Positions 51,226-59,641 of a stretch of 64,000 bases of DNA are shown in pieces. The notes under the pieces are model-generated. The model saw nothing but the letters and a program-made list of their open reading frames with translations. It did no database searches and was not told where the DNA came from. Location: NCBI GenBank assembly GCA_006226375.1, contig SBHC01000040.1, positions 310,001 to 374,000 of the forward strand. The letters run 5' to 3'. Made by a program: the position numbers and the translations under genes. The stretch comes from Deltaproteobacteria bacterium. Its GTDB lineage: Bacteria > Myxococcota_C > UBA6777. Positions within the stretch are counted from its first letter, which is position 1, and the number at the start of each line of letters is the position of its first letter.

Positions 51226-52758
51226 ATGGCCCATCAAATGCAGGAAGATGCACATCGTGTCATCACGCAATTGGGAGAAGCGGACGGGGATATCTCTGTT
51301 AATGCTTTGGCGGAACAAATTGGCTTTGATCAATCACGAGTCATGGCGATTTGTCAGGGATTTTTGGAAGAGGGATGGGTCGTCCTTCATGAAACTGCGT
51401 TTTTGGAGCTGGCCGTCGAAGAAGAGGGGCAAGCCTGGATGGATGCTGGAGAGCCCTTGCTTGAGCGTCGGCTCGCTGAGTTCCTCAAAGAGTCTGGCGA
51501 AGCACAATCCACTCCTGCCATGGCCGAAGCCATGGGGGTTCCGGCGCAAGCCGTCGGTAAGGTTCTTCGACTCCTGTCCAGCAAAGGCTACGCAAAGAAA
51601 GAGGGAAAGGCGCTGGTCTGGGATGACAGCGGTGACCTTGACTCTGTGACGAAAGACGAAGAGCTGATGAAGCGTCTTCAGGAAGCGGAAGGCCTTCTCT
51701 GGATCTCAGAAGAAGAAGCCGAAACCAAAGACGTCTCCGAAGCTCTCAAGACTCTGCGCAGCCGGAACTTCCTCAAAACGAAGTCCCGCAAAGAGCGCTC
51801 GGTTGCTTTGACAGACGCCGGACGCAAGCTCTTGGAGGAGGGCGTAGAGAAGGTTGAATATGTGAACCAACTGACCGAAGCCATGCTGCTTTCGGGAGAT
51901 TGGAAGAATGTGACGTTCCGTCCCTACGACGTCCAACTGGATACCACTCCTGTTCATCCCGGCAAGCCACACCCCTTGCGTCGCGTGTTGGAAGAAACAC
52001 GCCAAGCCTTCCTCCACATGGGGTTCACCGAAATTCGCGGTCACTACGTGGAGAGCGCGTTCTGGGATTTCGATGCCTTGTTCCAGCCGCAAGACCACCC
52101 AGCTCGTGAGATGCAAGACACCTTCTACTGTGAGCGCCCTGGGTTGTTCTCCTTGCCCAAGGAAGAGTTGGTCGAGACCATCCGACGAACCCACGAAGAG
52201 GGCGGTGATACCGGCTCCACAGGCTGGCGCTATCGCTGGAGTGAGGACAAGGCCAAGCAGGTCGTTCTTCGTACCCACACCACAGCTGTGACCGTGGCTG
52301 CCTGTCACAACGACCCCAAGCCTCCGCAGAAGTTATTCACGGTGGGTCGCGTGTTCCGTCGAGAAACCATCGACTACAAACACCTCCCTGAGTTCCACCA
52401 AGTGGACGGGATCATCATCGACGAGTCGGCGAGCTTCGCCAATTTGTTGGGAACTCTGACCGCGTTCTACAAGCAGATGGGTTTTGAAGCCGTGAAGTTC
52501 CGGCCAGCCTTCTTCCCCTACACCGAACCTTCGGTTGAGGTTTTTGTTCGGATGCCCGGTCGCAAAGAGTGGTTCGAGTTGGGAGGAGCCGGTGTGTTCC
52601 GCCCTGAGGTGACACGCCCTGCTGGTGTGGAAGCGCCCGTCCTGGCTTGGGGGCTTGGCCTGGAACGCCTCGCCATGATTCGTTACCAAATCCAGGACAT
52701 CCGTGAGTTGTACCTCAGCCACCTCGACTGGCTTCGTGGCAACCCTTTGTCAAGTTAG
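51226..52758 (+). CDS. pheS: Phenylalanyl-tRNA synthetase alpha chain, archaeal/eukaryotic type
   Basis: PheS charges tRNA-Phe as part of an alpha2beta2 enzyme. The 510-residue product has an N-terminal region (about 1-230) of winged-helix DNA/RNA-binding modules, for example VNALAEQIGFDQSRVMAICQ and TPAMAEAMGVPAQAVGKVLR. The usual bacterial alpha chain (about 330-350 residues) has a coiled coil there instead. The class II core carries HPLRRVLEETRQAFLHMGF, LRTHTTAVTV, VGRVFRRETID (motif 2), EFHQVDGIIID and GLGLERLAMI (motif 3). Start 51226 follows GGAAGGA. The size and N-terminus mark the archaeal/eukaryotic type. Confidence 0.94.
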   Translation: MAHQMQEDAHRVITQLGEADGDISVNALAEQIGFDQSRVMAICQGFLEEGWVVLHETAFLELAVEEEGQAWMDAGEPLLERRLAEFLKESGEAQSTPAMAEAMGVPAQAVGKVLRLLSSKGYAKKEGKALVWDDSGDLDSVTKDEELMKRLQEAEGLLWISEEEAETKDVSEALKTLRSRNFLKTKSRKERSVALTDAGRKLLEEGVEKVEYVNQLTEAMLLSGDWKNVTFRPYDVQLDTTPVHPGKPHPLRRVLEETRQAFLHMGFTEIRGHYVESAFWDFDALFQPQDHPAREMQDTFYCERPGLFSLPKEELVETIRRTHEEGGDTGSTGWRYRWSEDKAKQVVLRTHTTAVTVAACHNDPKPPQKLFTVGRVFRRETIDYKHLPEFHQVDGIIIDESASFANLLGTLTAFYKQMGFEAVKFRPAFFPYTEPSVEVFVRMPGRKEWFELGGAGVFRPEVTRPAGVEAPVLAWGLGLERLAMIRYQIQDIRELYLSHLDWLRGNPLSS

Positions 52759-52867
52759 ACCTTTCGCTTTGTCGTTGAATCGTCTTCGAAGGCAGTGTGA
52801 CGCCAACTCTCTGAAGCCCGCTGCTTCGTTTGACAATTGTATCTAAGAAATCTGCAGGAGAATCATC

Positions 52868-54706
52868 ATGCCCATCGCGGCAATTCCCACCGACGAACTG
52901 AACCAGCGTTTGCCACGAGAACTCTCCACGGAGCAGCTGGAGTTGTACCTGGAGCAATTGGGTTGTGACATCGAAGGCTTTACCCAAATCCGTCGCATCC
53001 AATGCCAAAACTGCTCCAACCTGCACGAACTGACGCTGCAAGAAGAACTTCCTGGAAAATGTCCTGAATGCTTCACCGAACGCGAAGCTTCGGAGCTGTG
53101 GAAAGATCTGGGCGAGATTGATGTCGTCCGGATGGATCTTCTCCCTGTACGTCCCGATATCTTTGATGCTGGCGGTCTCGGCCGCGCGATCCGAGGCTTG
53201 ATGGACGAAGAAATCGGTCTTCCCAGTTACGAAATCGCCGATCCCTCCATGACGGTGACTGTAGACCCTAGCGTCAACGAAGAGGACAGCTATCGTCCCT
53301 ACGTTGCCTGCGCTGTGGTTCGCGGTCTGCAGATCGATGACGTGTCCCTTCGCGTGATTATGAAGCTGCAAGAAAACCTTCACTGGGCCTTGGGGCGTGA
53401 CCGAAAGCTCGCTTCCATCGGCGTGTACGATATGAGCACCATAGAGGGGCCGATTCGCTACACGACTGTCCCTCACGACGGATTAACCTTTGTGCCCCTG
53501 CAACCTCAGGAAGACAAGCCTCAAACGCCTGGCGAAGTTCTTGAAACGCACCCGAAGGGTCAAGGCTACAAGCATCTGTTGGAAGGTTTCTCTCGCGTAC
53601 CGTTGCTGATCGATAGCAAGGACCAAGTTTTGTCCATGCCGCCCATCATCAACTCCCATGAAACCCGTGTGACGACCAAGACCACCGACGTTTTCATTGA
53701 TGTGACTGGGATCTCTGACCGCGTTGTCATTAAGACCCTTCACATCCTTGTGACGTCCTTGCTTGAGTTGTTCGAAGGGACGAGCCTTGAGCGCGTCACC
53801 ATGAAGTACGACGATCGGGAAGAGCTGACTCCCTCCATGGAGACCGAGCGGTTCCCCTTCGATGTGGCCAGCGCCATCCGACTGATTGGTATCGACATTG
53901 ATCGCGAACGGGCAGGACAGTTGCTCCAGCAAATGCGTCACCAGACGGAAATCGATGACGACAACCCCGAGCAGCTTTGGGTGACGGTTGCTGCATACCG
54001 CAACGATATCATGCATGAGGTGGACCTCGTCGAAGACCTCGCGATGGCCTACAACTACCTCAACCTTAAGCCGGAGCTTGTCCCCACCATGACGGTGGCT
54101 CAGCCTCGCGCTGAACGAGTTTTGGCCAACCGCACTCGTGCTGTCATGAACGGCTTGGGCTTCTTTGAAACCATGAGCCTGATCCTCAGCAACGCTGAAG
54201 AACAATACGATCTGATGCGTTTGGAAGATCCCGGTGATTCGGTCAAGGTCTCCAACCCGGCCTCCACAGAACAAACCATGTTGCGGACGATGATCATGCC
54301 GCAGCTTCTCCGCTTGTTCGCTCTCAATCGCGGCCAGGGTCTGCCCCAGAAGCTGTTTGAAGTCGATGACGTCGTGAAGCTTGTGGAAGGCCAGGAGCAT
54401 CCCGTGGAAGAGATGCACATCGCTGGCGGAATCTTGGATTCCGTTGTGGGCTTTGCTGATATCAAAGCTGTGGTGGTCAGCCTGGCTCATGAAGTGGGTA
54501 TGAACATCACGCTGGAGGCTTTGGAACATCCCAGCATGATACCCGGCCGCGCCGCCAGCATTCTTTTCAACGGACAGGTTGTGGGTATGTTGGGTGAGAT
54601 CCACCCCGAAATTCTGTCCAACCTACGGTTGTCCCAGCCCCTTGTTGCGTTTGAACTTGACCTCTCCCCGATTCTTCCGGAAGATTGGAATGCATCGCTG
54701 ATGTAG
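52868..54706 (+). CDS. pheT: Phenylalanyl-tRNA synthetase beta chain, archaeal/eukaryotic type, with zinc-ribbon insert
   Basis: The 612-residue product matches the archaeal/eukaryotic beta chain, far shorter than the roughly 800-residue bacterial one and lacking its EMAP-like and anticodon-binding end domains. Shared blocks include NRxD-like VRPDIFDAGGLGRAIRG, LQENLHWALGRDRKLASIGVYD, MPPIINSHETRVTTKTTDV and NDIMHEVDLVEDLAMAYNY. An insert near the N-terminus has four cysteines (C46, C49, C65, C68; CxxC-x15-CxxC), which looks like a zinc ribbon and is absent from the human beta chain as I recall it. AGGAG precedes the start at 8 nt. It lies 109 nt after pheS. Confidence 0.93.
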   Translation: MPIAAIPTDELNQRLPRELSTEQLELYLEQLGCDIEGFTQIRRIQCQNCSNLHELTLQEELPGKCPECFTEREASELWKDLGEIDVVRMDLLPVRPDIFDAGGLGRAIRGLMDEEIGLPSYEIADPSMTVTVDPSVNEEDSYRPYVACAVVRGLQIDDVSLRVIMKLQENLHWALGRDRKLASIGVYDMSTIEGPIRYTTVPHDGLTFVPLQPQEDKPQTPGEVLETHPKGQGYKHLLEGFSRVPLLIDSKDQVLSMPPIINSHETRVTTKTTDVFIDVTGISDRVVIKTLHILVTSLLELFEGTSLERVTMKYDDREELTPSMETERFPFDVASAIRLIGIDIDRERAGQLLQQMRHQTEIDDDNPEQLWVTVAAYRNDIMHEVDLVEDLAMAYNYLNLKPELVPTMTVAQPRAERVLANRTRAVMNGLGFFETMSLILSNAEEQYDLMRLEDPGDSVKVSNPASTEQTMLRTMIMPQLLRLFALNRGQGLPQKLFEVDDVVKLVEGQEHPVEEMHIAGGILDSVVGFADIKAVVVSLAHEVGMNITLEALEHPSMIPGRAASILFNGQVVGMLGEIHPEILSNLRLSQPLVAFELDLSPILPEDWNASLM

Positions 54707-54942
54707 ATCGTTCTTCGGGTCTCTTGGTTCTCTAGCTCCCAATTCTTCTACTTCATTTTCTATTTCTCCTTTGCGGTACTGCCAGTCGTTTCTTCTTGGG
54801 AGGCAACTTTTTGCCTGTGGATATCTTGTTACAATTGTGTGACGCAACTTGTGTTGGTCCTGAAAATTGGGTAAGAGGGCCGCAGTTTTTGCCAGCTTCG
54901 GCCATAGTTGAAGTGTTTTGATGGAAAGAAGGAGTGTTTCGG

Positions 54943-57045
54943 ATGAAAAAGTTTGTTGTCGTCCTCTCTATGTTTGCCTTGCTTTTGGTGTGGAACAACA
55001 CCTTGACGGGCTGTGGTCGTACCGTCGATCAGGAGCAAGCCATCGAATCTACCACCAACAACAACGAAGCCACTGTCGGCAATGAGCCGGGAGCAGAGCC
55101 TACCAACGGACCTGAGCCTGGAGCAGAGCCTGGCCCCGAACCAGGTCCTGAAGCGGGCCCTGAGCCGGGAGCAGAACCCGGACCCGAGCCAGGACCGGAG
55201 CCTGGACCCGAAGCTGGACCCGAGGGTTCAACCGAATCCGCTCCCGAAGCAGGACCGGAAGGAACCACAGAATCGACTCCAGAAGAAGGACCTGAAGGTT
55301 CAACAGAAGCAACACCCGAAGCAACACCCGAAGCCACTCCAGAAGCCACTCCCGAGACGGCACCCGAGGCAGGCCCCGAAGCCACTCCGGAAGCGGGCCC
55401 AGAAGTTGGACCCGAAGCTCTTCCGGAAGGTCCTATCACAAGTCCAGACCCCAACGCTGCGACTCAGATCACAGCTGTTCGGGCGGGCACTGTGGGTAAA
55501 GTGGAGAGAGTTGCAGTCACCTACATCAAGCCCAAGGTGGGCAGCGATCCAACAGGCTTCTTTGTACAAGCGACTCAGACTGGTCCCGCCCTGTTTGTGG
55601 CTGTAGACCCTGCAACACTGACCCCGGCTCCGAAGGTTGGTGATATCGTCTCTCTTGAAGTCACGAAAGTGGACACCAACGCTGCAACTCAATCTCGCGT
55701 TGAAGTGCAGACCATCTCCAACTTTGCTGTGCTTGGCTCTGGCTTTAATGTGTCCACTTTGGCTCAGGACGTGTCCACCGCGACAGACCTGGTCTCTAGC
55801 CTGGACAACTACGCAGATGAGCTTGTGACTTTGGATGCCAAGGTAACAGGCGACCTCACAGGTGCAGGAACAGGCTTTAACTCCTTCCCGATTGAAACCA
55901 AAGGCGTGACTGGCAGCGATTTTGTCTTGCGCTTTCCCGCAGGTGCGGATCCAAGCAAGTCTCTTCACGTTCTCGCTGGCCTGAGCAAAGGATGTGAGTT
56001 TACGGTCACGAACGTTCCGATGTGGCGCTTCCGAACGACTGCGCAGCCTTCGCCCTTCATGATGAGCGAAATCAAAGTCACCAGCTGTCCGGCTCCCAAG
56101 TTGGTGTCGGCCAAATCGCTCAGCGCGACCACGGTGGAGTTGACCTTTGATCGTCCCATCGATGCCACCACTGTCAACACCAACGGCTCCGACTTTTCCT
56201 TTGACAATGGCTTGAGCGCAACCGCAGCCAAAGTGACAGGAAACGTTGTGGAAGTGACCACGAGCACCCAGAACAGCGCAACGACGTACAAGGTCACTGC
56301 GAGCGCATCCATCAAAGATACTTCGGGTAAGGTTTTGGATTCTTCCGCATTGACCGCAACCTTTACTGGATTCAACCAGGCCGCTGTTGTCCTCATCAAT
56401 GAGGTTAGCGTTCAGCTCCTGAACGGATGCGATATGGTGGAATTGCGCGTGAAGCAAGGTGGCTCGATGGACGGGTTTGAACTGTATGACCGAACCTCCA
56501 AAGCGTTGACCTTCAAAGGCCTGTTGGTGAAGAAGAACGACTACATCCTGGTTCACTTTGATGCTGGTGATACCAAGTGTTACCCGACGCAGCCGAAGGA
56601 TGAGACCACTGGACCCAAGGAAGTGGCTTATGATGCCACCAACTTCCCCACCAACGTTGACACGGCGTACGATTGGTACACCACCTCCGGTGGCTTGTCG
56701 GGTTCCACCACCGTGCTGATTCTTCGCGACAACAAGGGCAACATCATGGACGGTGTGGCGTTGAGTGATCTCAGCGCTACGGCTTCTTCTACGTCCTTGT
56801 CTGCCATCAACCAGCTCTTGTCTTCCAAAGAGTGGGGTCCTGTGACGGGTTCTGCTCCTGCTTCCTACGATGCAGCTTCCTACAAAACCGACGCTGTGAC
56901 CGACGTGGATACGTCGAGCAACGACCGAACCAAAGGGAAGACCATCCAGCGCAAAAACAACAGCGACACGAACAACAAGTCCGACTGGACCGACGCTGAA
57001 GAACAAACCTGGGGCAAGAACAACAAAGGTCAGACCGACTTTTAA
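54943..57045 (+). CDS. Lipoprotein with Pro-Glu-Gly stalk and lamin-tail-like domain
   Basis: The 700-residue product has a lipoprotein signal (MFALLLVWNNTLTGC) and then a stalk of about 120 residues made of PEPGPEAGPE and PEATPEATPE units (about 45-165). An OB-fold-like segment follows (about 170-275). A bacterial Ig-like domain (about 385-475; LSATTVELTFDRPIDATTV) and a lamin-tail-type domain (about 480-640; VVLINEVSVQL, YILVHFDAGD) end the protein. Such proteins are typically outer-surface or periplasmic structural factors. Start 54943 follows AAGGAG; three codons upstream another ATG is possible. Confidence 0.85.
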   Translation: MKKFVVVLSMFALLLVWNNTLTGCGRTVDQEQAIESTTNNNEATVGNEPGAEPTNGPEPGAEPGPEPGPEAGPEPGAEPGPEPGPEPGPEAGPEGSTESAPEAGPEGTTESTPEEGPEGSTEATPEATPEATPEATPETAPEAGPEATPEAGPEVGPEALPEGPITSPDPNAATQITAVRAGTVGKVERVAVTYIKPKVGSDPTGFFVQATQTGPALFVAVDPATLTPAPKVGDIVSLEVTKVDTNAATQSRVEVQTISNFAVLGSGFNVSTLAQDVSTATDLVSSLDNYADELVTLDAKVTGDLTGAGTGFNSFPIETKGVTGSDFVLRFPAGADPSKSLHVLAGLSKGCEFTVTNVPMWRFRTTAQPSPFMMSEIKVTSCPAPKLVSAKSLSATTVELTFDRPIDATTVNTNGSDFSFDNGLSATAAKVTGNVVEVTTSTQNSATTYKVTASASIKDTSGKVLDSSALTATFTGFNQAAVVLINEVSVQLLNGCDMVELRVKQGGSMDGFELYDRTSKALTFKGLLVKKNDYILVHFDAGDTKCYPTQPKDETTGPKEVAYDATNFPTNVDTAYDWYTTSGGLSGSTTVLILRDNKGNIMDGVALSDLSATASSTSLSAINQLLSSKEWGPVTGSAPASYDAASYKTDAVTDVDTSSNDRTKGKTIQRKNNSDTNNKSDWTDAEEQTWGKNNKGQTDF
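55085..55436 (+). repeat. Degenerate repeat encoding the Pro-Glu-Gly stalk
   Basis: About 350 bp of imperfect repeats built from GAG/GAA-CCC/CCT-GGA/GGC-type units encode alternating PEPG, PEAG and PEAT tetrads. Length variation by recombination or slippage between isolates would be expected. Confidence 0.9.
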
Positions 57046-57086
57046 CTCCCTCCTGTTTCCTTCCCTCCTGTCTCTCTCCTTTTCTC

Positions 57087-57776
57087 TTAATCGTTGGATT
57101 CTTTGCGAACCCGATCCACCACAGCGCGAATGGTGTCGAAGTCGAAACCTCGTCGTACCAGGAAGTCTTGAAGCTTTTTGCGTCGTTTGAGCGGGTTGGA
57201 CTCTTTGGCCAGGCGAGCCCACCTCTTCTCTGCCAGGGTGTAAGCGATCTCTATCTGCGATTCGTTGTCGGACAAGTTGTCGATGGCGTCGGAGATATGC
57301 GACGAAGAGACCCCTCTGCGTCGTAGGTCATTTTGGATACGGCGTGGACCGTGTCCTTTGTTATTGAGCCGACTTTTGGCGTACTGCTGGGCGTATTGCT
57401 CGTCGTTGATGTAGCCCAAGTCGCGGAACCGTGCGATGACGGACTCGACGATCTCCTCCTCAAATCCGTTGGAACGAAGCTTGGTGAACACCTCGTGTTC
57501 GGTTCGGGCTTTGTAGGCGATGTAGTCGAGAGCGGAGGTTTTGGCGCGCAAAAGTCGCTCCGCTTGCCACACTTCACGTTGCTTCTCCACGGTAAGAAAG
57601 CGGCCCTTCTCCAGGGCGTGCTGCATGGCCAACTCCATGTTCATTCCGAAAGCAAACTCTTCGTCAATGAAGATGGAGACACGCTTGGGGTCTTTGCGTT
57701 GTTGTTGTAACTTGGTGATGGTGCCCTCCCGGAAGGTTGGGGGAGGGATTTGTTCTTGGGGGGAGATGCGTCGCAT
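57087..57776 (-). CDS. recX: Regulatory protein RecX
   Basis: RecX binds RecA filaments and limits recombination activity. The 229-residue product consists of tandem three-helix RecX repeats: ALDYIAYKARTEHEVFTKLRSNGFEEEI, then VIARFRDLGYINDEQYAQQYAKSRL, and KGHGPRRIQNDLRRRGVSSSHI. It also has an N-terminal strand region (TITKLQQQRKDPKRVSIFID) that is often present. recA is not in this window. It converges with the lipoprotein gene at 54943 with a 41-nt gap. Confidence 0.93.
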   Translation of the reverse strand: MRRISPQEQIPPPTFREGTITKLQQQRKDPKRVSIFIDEEFAFGMNMELAMQHALEKGRFLTVEKQREVWQAERLLRAKTSALDYIAYKARTEHEVFTKLRSNGFEEEIVESVIARFRDLGYINDEQYAQQYAKSRLNNKGHGPRRIQNDLRRRGVSSSHISDAIDNLSDNESQIEIAYTLAEKRWARLAKESNPLKRRKKLQDFLVRRGFDFDTIRAVVDRVRKESND

Positions 57777-58009
57777 TCAAGTATCCTTGGGTTCAAAGGT
57801 GGCCTTCAGGGTAAGCATAACATGTTTGCATGTCATAGGGTTACAGAGGTCGAAATCGCCCATGTCTTCGGCCTTGCAAAGCCCATTCTACCTATGCTAG
57901 GCTACGATTCCTACGAACGACAGAATCAGTTTTTCAGCTTTTGATAGAAACAGAAGCGTATACAATTGTCGTCCCATCTTCTTTTTTTGAAATGGAAGGA
58001 GCACTTCGG

Positions 58010-58750
58010 ATGAGCGAATTTCAGGCCCGCCCTACAGGGCCACAAATCCAAGGCACCCAACTGCTGTCTGAATCATTCAGCACATTCTTGTCCAACTTGC
58101 CTGCATTCTTAACCATCAACTTGATCTGCTTGTCTCCCGCTGCTTTTGCGTATTTGTATATGATGAACAGCGCAACAACGCAGCGCGAAGTTCTCACAGC
58201 GACGCTTGTGTTTGCTGGGGCTGAGATCTTTCTAGCTTTGATTGCCAGGGGCGCGATGGTTTACGGCACTGTGCAGTATATGGCAGGTCATGAGGTCAGC
58301 ATTGGGGATTGCCTTGCTAGAGGGATGAGGATGCTGGTGATGGTCATCGGTGTCTCGATTGTCTCGGGTTTGCTTATCTTTGGTGGGGCCTTGCTGCTCA
58401 TCATCCCTGGTATCTTGATGGCGCTCAGCCTCTATGTTGCCATCCCTGTTGCCGTCACGGAAAACCTCGGTGTGATGGACAGCATCCGACGCAGCCGAGA
58501 GATGATGTACGGTTCAAGGGCTCAGGTGTTTGTGGCCTTGTTCATCGTGACCTTCATCCAAAACTTTGTGAACCGCGGTGTCGATATGGCCATCGCAGGA
58601 CAGGGGCTGATGATCATCGCCGGCGCGCGGATTGCCATCAGCGTCGTTTTCACCAGCGTCTCCTCGATTATGGCGTCTGTGGCTTACGTGCAACTGCGTG
58701 AAGCTGTGGATGACATCGATGCCGAAGAGCTTTCCAAGGTGTTTGATTAA
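58010..58750 (+). CDS. Polytopic membrane protein of unknown function
   Basis: The 246-residue product has about six membrane helices (about 28-50, 62-85, 105-130, 133-160, 180-200 and 205-228), with short polar ends and an acidic C-terminus. The pattern, including GDCLARGMRMLVMVIGVSIV and a conserved IPGILMALSLYVAIPVAVTEN, resembles the YciC/DUF975/GDPD-membrane-domain group, whose members are poorly characterised. Start 58010 follows AAGGAG at 9 nt. No promoter is certain; TTGCAA with TAGGCT lies near 57876-57900. Confidence 0.8.
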   Translation: MSEFQARPTGPQIQGTQLLSESFSTFLSNLPAFLTINLICLSPAAFAYLYMMNSATTQREVLTATLVFAGAEIFLALIARGAMVYGTVQYMAGHEVSIGDCLARGMRMLVMVIGVSIVSGLLIFGGALLLIIPGILMALSLYVAIPVAVTENLGVMDSIRRSREMMYGSRAQVFVALFIVTFIQNFVNRGVDMAIAGQGLMIIAGARIAISVVFTSVSSIMASVAYVQLREAVDDIDAEELSKVFD

Positions 58751-58900
58751 GCTCCACTCCTGCTCGGGTTTGAATCCAACCAAGAGGGACTGCGCTCCAA
58801 GCCGTTCCTTGCTTCATTCGGGATAAGGTCTCCTCGATTGAAATCCTCCAACCTACCATCCTCTCCCAGGCTTCCGAAGGATGCTTCTCAGTACATTGAG

Positions 58901-59641
58901 ATGCTTTCTGTGAGCAAGCAGGTTTTCCTTGGTCTTTGTGCGTCTTTGCTCGTGTTCTTCACCCTTGTGTGGGTTGTTCCTTCTGCGTACGCCTTCTCTG
59001 ATGCCGATAGGAAAAAGGCAAAGAAGACGGCCAAGCAGGTCCACAAGGACGGTGGATACGGAAAAACTCTTGGCTTGGAAGAGCCCGCAAAGCCCGAAAG
59101 GAACGAAGGGTGTATGCGTCGCAATGGCTGCATGGGTTGCAGCGGCTGCGGCGGCTGTGATGAAACCCTGAAGCCGTTGTTTGGAGTGACCCAAGGTTGC
59201 GCCCAGCTTACACCGTGGGTCTTTCTGGGTATCGCTTTGTTTCTGCTTCTTTTGTGGCTGCGTCAATACATCCGACGGTTGGAAGCCACGCGGAAGGTTG
59301 AGATTGAGACGGTGGAGTCTGTCCCCACCGTTCTTGGGATGGAGATGCCTGTCGACGCCGATCCTCTCGACTACGCCAAGCTGGGTGACTGGGAGAAGGC
59401 GATCGCTGCCTTGTTGTTGCGGTCGTTGCGCAATGTCGGGTGGAAGCCTGAAGGCAAAGGAAAGAGCCAGACGCCCCGGGAGATTCTCCGGACGTTGTCT
59501 TCGAGTGACCCTCGCCGTTTGCCGTTGCAAGAGCTTTTGTTTCTAACGGAGCGCGTTCGTTTTGGTGGGGAAGAGGCGACCGAGATCTTGTTTGGGCAGG
59601 CCCAAGGGTTGAGCCAAACTGTGGAAGGGAGGGCTGGATGA
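58901..59641 (+). CDS. DUF4129-like membrane protein with Cys-rich segment
   Basis: The 246-residue product has a signal peptide (VFLGLCASLLVFFTLVWVV to SAYA). A periplasmic segment with a dense cysteine run follows (about 70-90; GCMRRNGCMGCSGCGGC), then one membrane helix (about 107-125). The cytoplasmic end resembles DUF4129: DPLDYAKLGDWEKAIAALLLRSLRNVGW and SQTPREILRTLSSSDPRR. DUF4129 proteins cluster with MoxR and DUF58 genes, as here. The Cys-rich loop could bind metal or form disulfides. A TTG start at 58838 is the alternative to ATG 58901. The stop overlaps the next start (ATGA). Confidence 0.78.
   Translation: MLSVSKQVFLGLCASLLVFFTLVWVVPSAYAFSDADRKKAKKTAKQVHKDGGYGKTLGLEEPAKPERNEGCMRRNGCMGCSGCGGCDETLKPLFGVTQGCAQLTPWVFLGIALFLLLLWLRQYIRRLEATRKVEIETVESVPTVLGMEMPVDADPLDYAKLGDWEKAIAALLLRSLRNVGWKPEGKGKSQTPREILRTLSSSDPRRLPLQELLFLTERVRFGGEEATEILFGQAQGLSQTVEGRAG

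Noticed and set aside
55300-57222. A 640-codon open frame on the minus strand
   Set aside because: Antisense to the lipoprotein with the Pro-Glu-Gly stalk and extending into recX. It arises from the biased repeat and codon use.
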